DNA from: a virus
Length of the DNA stretch: 24,289 nt
Direction: 5' to 3' (one strand)
IMG/VR virus record: IMGVR_UViG_3300032087_001141
Span: 1-24,289 of that record
Part shown: one piece after another, positions 22,476 to 24,289 of the stretch
Layout: each line of letters opens with the position of its first letter
Position numbering within the stretch: the first letter of the stretch is position 1
Notes under the pieces: generated by a model
What the model was told of the DNA's origin: nothing
Seen by the model: the letters and a program-made list of their open reading frames with translations, nothing else
Databases searched by the model: none
Made by a program: the position numbers and the translations under genes

Positions 22476-22585
22476 GAGACCCAGACAATATGTTATTGTT
22501 CTTTATGTTCGGCTTAGTGGCGTTATTGATAGCGTCGTACGTTGCTTTATTTCCGCTAATTCCTAGCTATACTATATATAGTTAA
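22472..22585 (+). CDS. 37-residue single-span membrane protein
   Basis: The ATG overlaps the previous stop and has a strong AAGGAGG site, so translation is likely. After a charged start (MRDPDN) come two hydrophobic blocks (MLLFFMFGLVALLIASYVALFP), enough for one membrane helix. The last codons coincide with promoter P10. Candidate roles are envelope-acting takeover peptide or small holin-like factor; none is shown by sequence. Confidence 0.7.
   Translation: MRDPDNMLLFFMFGLVALLIASYVALFPLIPSYTIYS
22546..22573 (+). promoter_or_regulatory. early promoter P10
   Basis: TTTATT (22546-22551), a 16-bp spacer and TATACT (22568-22573). It lies wholly inside the membrane-micropeptide gene. It drives the last early genes (22626-23545). 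Confidence 0.73.
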
Positions 22586-22625
22586 AAAATAACTTTTTAG
22601 CGATTAACTAAGAAAGGAGAAAGAT

Positions 22626-22868
22626 ATGAGTGAATTATTCGAACTGAGGGGTTATCCCGAACCGAGTGATGCTTACGAGAAAGACGGTCAATATATAAAG
22701 TTAGCTAAGAAAATTGATTTGAAAGAAGCTAACGAGATATTATCTGATTTTACCCCACCAATACGATTTGGTGAGGTGGTTGCAGTCAGCCATACTGACG
22801 GTAAACGATATTTCGCACCCAGAGATGGGTTCGACTGGATGGACGTCGATAAGACGGACGAAATTTAA
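22626..22868 (+). CDS. small acidic hypothetical protein
   Basis: This 80-residue protein has the standard AGAAAGGAGAAAGAT site. A helix (IDLKEANEILSDF) lies between polar segments, and the FAPRDGFDWMDVD end is acidic. No family recognised. The gap to the next gene is just another copy of the same ribosome site. Confidence 0.74.
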   Translation: MSELFELRGYPEPSDAYEKDGQYIKLAKKIDLKEANEILSDFTPPIRFGEVVAVSHTDGKRYFAPRDGFDWMDVDKTDEI

Positions 22869-22886
22869 CTAAGAAAGGAGAAAGAT

Positions 22887-23156
22887 ATGAGAATATTAAC
22901 TAAAGAAGAGATTGATGCTTATAACCAAGGTATCAACGACGCGAAAGCAGGATTACCTTGTGACGCATCGAAAACAAGAGTAACAGCGAACTACTTCGGA
23001 AAGTATGTCAACGATTACTATGACGGTTATACAGCAGCAGAAGCAGGGATTAAGTTACATACTAGATACCCTGAGAATGATTCTACCGTGGTAGAATTAG
23101 AGTATGAGGAGTGCTTGATGTCAGAAGACGATTATTACGAATCAGCGTGGGCATGA
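22887..23156 (+). CDS. small acidic hypothetical protein
   Basis: This 89-residue protein contains AYNQGINDAKAGLP (11-24) and YVNDYYDGYTAAEAG. The repeat of G.xxA..G style resembles short phage and bacterial proteins with paired helices. The C-terminus is very acidic (ELEYEECLMSEDDYYE). It has the standard ribosome site despite no new promoter, and an ATGA overlap with the next gene. Confidence 0.76.
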   Translation: MRILTKEEIDAYNQGINDAKAGLPCDASKTRVTANYFGKYVNDYYDGYTAAEAGIKLHTRYPENDSTVVELEYEECLMSEDDYYESAWA

Positions 23157-23545
23157 TGAAAGAACTATACGATAGAATACAAATAGAACTTGATAAACAT
23201 CGAGTTGATGAGTGGCATTCAGTTATACCATTATCAGAGGATGGATCATCTATTCTTGAAAATTTGAGCGAGGTTAGTTATCCGAATAGACTGTCAGGGG
23301 CTAACGGATTATTTCTACACCAGGACGAGCAAAGTTCCATAGAGCCAACAAACGCATACACTAAGACGGCGTACACGGTTTTGATGGAGGACAACGAGTA
23401 TATTTATAATATATTTATTGTTTATTCAGATGAAGGTCAAATAGCTCAGATTACGAGACACGATAAACAAAAGAAAGAACCTACACAAGGTGAAACTTTC
23501 GGAGTTACGGAGTCAGCGATCTACTACGACGAAAACGGAATGTAA
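23153..23545 (+). CDS. hypothetical protein, last early gene
   Basis: This 130-residue protein starts at ATG 23153, overlapping the previous stop; ATG 23156 is an alternative. The helical N-terminus (ELYDRIQIELDKHR) is followed by a beta-rich acidic body (YTVLMEDNEYIYNIFIVYSDEGQIAQITRH). No motif recognised. It is followed within 20 bp by a strong terminator, marking the end of the early transcript. Confidence 0.78.
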   Translation: MMKELYDRIQIELDKHRVDEWHSVIPLSEDGSSILENLSEVSYPNRLSGANGLFLHQDEQSSIEPTNAYTKTAYTVLMEDNEYIYNIFIVYSDEGQIAQITRHDKQKKEPTQGETFGVTESAIYYDENGM

Positions 23546-23561
23546 GATTATCTAATCTTTG

Positions 23562-23596
23562 CCCTCGGTCAGCGGTGCGTTGGTCGGGGGTTTTTT
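23562..23596 (+). terminator. rho-independent terminator ending the early region
   Basis: CCCTCGGTCAGC pairs with GTTGGTCGGGGG (12 bp with several G-U pairs, 5-nt loop), followed by TTTTTT at 23591-23596. A smaller hairpin, AAGATTA-TC-TAATCTT (23545-23560), sits just before it. It separates early genes from the right control region. Confidence 0.88.
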
Positions 23597-23644
23597 ATGT
23601 CTATCACATTCTATTAATCTATGTGTATTGTTATTCTCAAAATT

Positions 23645-23670
23645 AAAAAAGTTTTTCAAAAAAGTTTTTC
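23645..23670. repeat. tandem 13-bp repeat
   Basis: Two exact head-to-tail copies of AAAAAAGTTTTTC. A 12-bp version (AAAAAGTTTTTC) occurs in the left control region at 2114-2125. A-tract/T-tract DNA like this bends or melts easily, so it may belong to a promoter or origin. Confidence 0.7.
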
Positions 23671-23750
23671 AAATGTACTAATATCTCTAATAAACTAATA
23701 GATTCGTTCTGTAAGTCTCTTGGTTACTCTATTCTTTGATTCTGCAAAAC

Positions 23751-23766
23751 TAATAGAATTCTATTA
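23751..23766. repeat. 16-bp perfect palindrome, operator-like
   Basis: TAATAGAATTCTATTA is fully symmetric. With the preceding C it contains the CTAATAGA box. It lies directly upstream of the bipartite element facing the terminase, a position that suits a repressor or activator dimer. Confidence 0.6.
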
Positions 23767-23767
23767 C

Positions 23768-23813
23768 TCTATTAGAAACTATGGTAAGATTACCTAGAGG
23801 GCATGAGAAAACT
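23768..23813 (+). promoter_or_regulatory. right copy of inverted bipartite element (faces terminase)
   Basis: The 14-mer TCTATTAGAAACTA (23768-23781), a 13-bp gap, then the 19-mer TAGAGGGCATGAGAAAACT (23795-23813). Both match the left copy exactly on the opposite strand. The end of the element is 60 bp from the terminase start, and 65 bp from the helicase start on the other side. This constant distance supports a promoter-like role. Confidence 0.72.
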
Positions 23814-23873
23814 ATTTATTTGATAATAAAACTAATATGATTGTAATAACTTTATGCGAAGCTCGGAGGTAGA

Positions 23874-24289
23874 ATGAAACAGCTGACATACACGTCATTA
23901 ATGCCAACAGAAGATGGTAAAGGATTCATTGACGATAGTGGTAAGATTTGGCAGCCACTCAACTCTAAACAAAAGAAATTTTGTAAGGAGTACTTCAAAG
24001 GACAAACAGCTACTGAAGCCGCGATAAAAGCAGGGTATACGAAGGATCGCAAGGGTGCGAAGACACAGGGAAGTGTATTACTAAATCATAACCCAGTTGT
24101 AAAGAATTACTTGATCGACTTGGAAATCGCAGCTTCGGAAAGAGACGCAGTTTCCTTGGAGGCACACCTCTCTACTCTACACGACCTTAGAGAGGAGGCG
24201 AAGGACCAAGGTCAAATATCCGCCGCCATCACAGCCGAGGTCCATCGAGGGAAGGCAGGTGGACTCTACATCGATCGACGCGAGATACT
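23874..24289 (+). CDS. terS: terminase small subunit, partial at 3' end
   Basis: The frame runs from ATG 23874, with CGGAGG ahead, to the window edge (138 codons). Residues about 32-70 (NSKQKKFCKEYFKG..TATEAAIKAGYT) form the HTH DNA-recognition region typical of the Terminase_2 family. A helical segment that would form the oligomerisation core follows (VVKNYLIDLEIAASERDAVS...). It recognises phage DNA for packaging by the large subunit, expected just downstream outside the window. It has the right bipartite element rather than an early promoter, consistent with late expression. Confidence 0.9.
   Translation, partial: MKQLTYTSLMPTEDGKGFIDDSGKIWQPLNSKQKKFCKEYFKGQTATEAAIKAGYTKDRKGAKTQGSVLLNHNPVVKNYLIDLEIAASERDAVSLEAHLSTLHDLREEAKDQGQISAAITAEVHRGKAGGLYIDRREI

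Larger units (their letters stand above)
23597..23873. promoter_or_regulatory. right control region upstream of terminase
   Basis: This AT-rich stretch has no gene. It holds a tandem 13-bp repeat AAAAAAGTTTTTC (23645-23670), CTAATAGA boxes at 23695 and 23750, a reversed box at 23768, and a 16-bp perfect palindrome TAATAGAATTCTATTA (23751-23766). The bipartite element shared with the left region is at 23768-23813. None of the TTTACT-type early promoters is seen here, which suggests different timing for the terminase and late genes. Confidence 0.75.

Noticed and set aside
1981-23813. Inverted pair as ends of a transposon or invertible segment
   Set aside because: The enclosed region holds core replication genes and no transposase or recombinase, and the element sits promoter-like before gene starts.
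23852-24052. 66-codon minus-strand frame opposite the terminase start
   Set aside because: Antisense to a recognisable terminase small subunit HTH; no ribosome site.
1-24289. tRNA genes, CRISPR arrays, integrase, phage RNA polymerase
   Set aside because: I looked for cloverleaf/TTCGA-type signatures, regularly spaced repeats and recombinase or single-subunit polymerase motifs and saw none; a tRNAscan or HMM search would be more sensitive.

Overview
The window looks like part of an uncultured tailed-phage genome (Caudoviricetes). It is AT-rich and densely packed, with most genes joined by ATGA or TAATG stop/start overlaps. It carries a phage replication set (family-A DNA polymerase, archaeo-eukaryotic primase, UvrD-like and SNF2-like helicases, VRR-NUC nuclease) and ends in a terminase small subunit. 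The style (thymidylate-synthase family enzyme, MazG-like, DUF932, many small acidic proteins) resembles phages of marine Gram-negative bacteria. That host guess is inference. I see no integrase, phage RNA polymerase, tRNA gene or CRISPR array.

Layout. (1) 3-476: 3' end of a probable late/structural gene, meeting the SNF2-type helicase (473-1915, minus strand) tail to tail. (2) 1916-2229: left control region. (3) 2230-7515: replication operon of two to three small proteins, AEP primase, AlkB-like dioxygenase and UvrD-like helicase. (4) 7588-14031: a translationally coupled operon of DenV-like protein, methyltransferase, thymine-modification-type HhH protein, thymidylate synthase/dUMP hydroxymethylase, Nmad1-like protein, DNA polymerase and a sigma-region-4-like HTH protein. 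(5) 14077-16749: zinc-ribbon protein, VRR-NUC nuclease, DUF932 protein and two small proteins. (6) 16868-17281: a basic-tailed protein with its own promoter and terminator. (7) 17293-23545: about 24 small, mostly unknown genes including a lipoprotein, a MazG-like protein and two membrane micropeptides, interrupted by a structured leader or ncRNA (18221-18480). (8) 23562-23596 terminator, 23597-23873 right control region, then the terminase small subunit running off the window.

Regulation is the most striking aspect. Ten sigma70-like promoters share a GC-TTTACT type -35 box, a 16-18 bp spacer and a TATACT-like -10 box. Nine of the ten head a gene or gene group in the plus-strand early region, and the tenth precedes the structured leader. 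Most are followed by an almost invariant AGAAAGGAGAAA ribosome-binding site. A quite different bipartite element (14-mer plus 19-mer) occurs once at each end of the early region in inverted orientation. It points outward, towards the helicase on the left and the terminase on the right, amid clusters of CTAATAGA boxes. The simplest reading is a two-class programme: host-type early promoters inside, and a shared late promoter/operator at both outer edges.

Functionally the window would supply DNA synthesis with possibly modified thymine nucleotides, nucleotide-pool control, DNA repair/recombination, and a tail of small proteins likely involved in host takeover.
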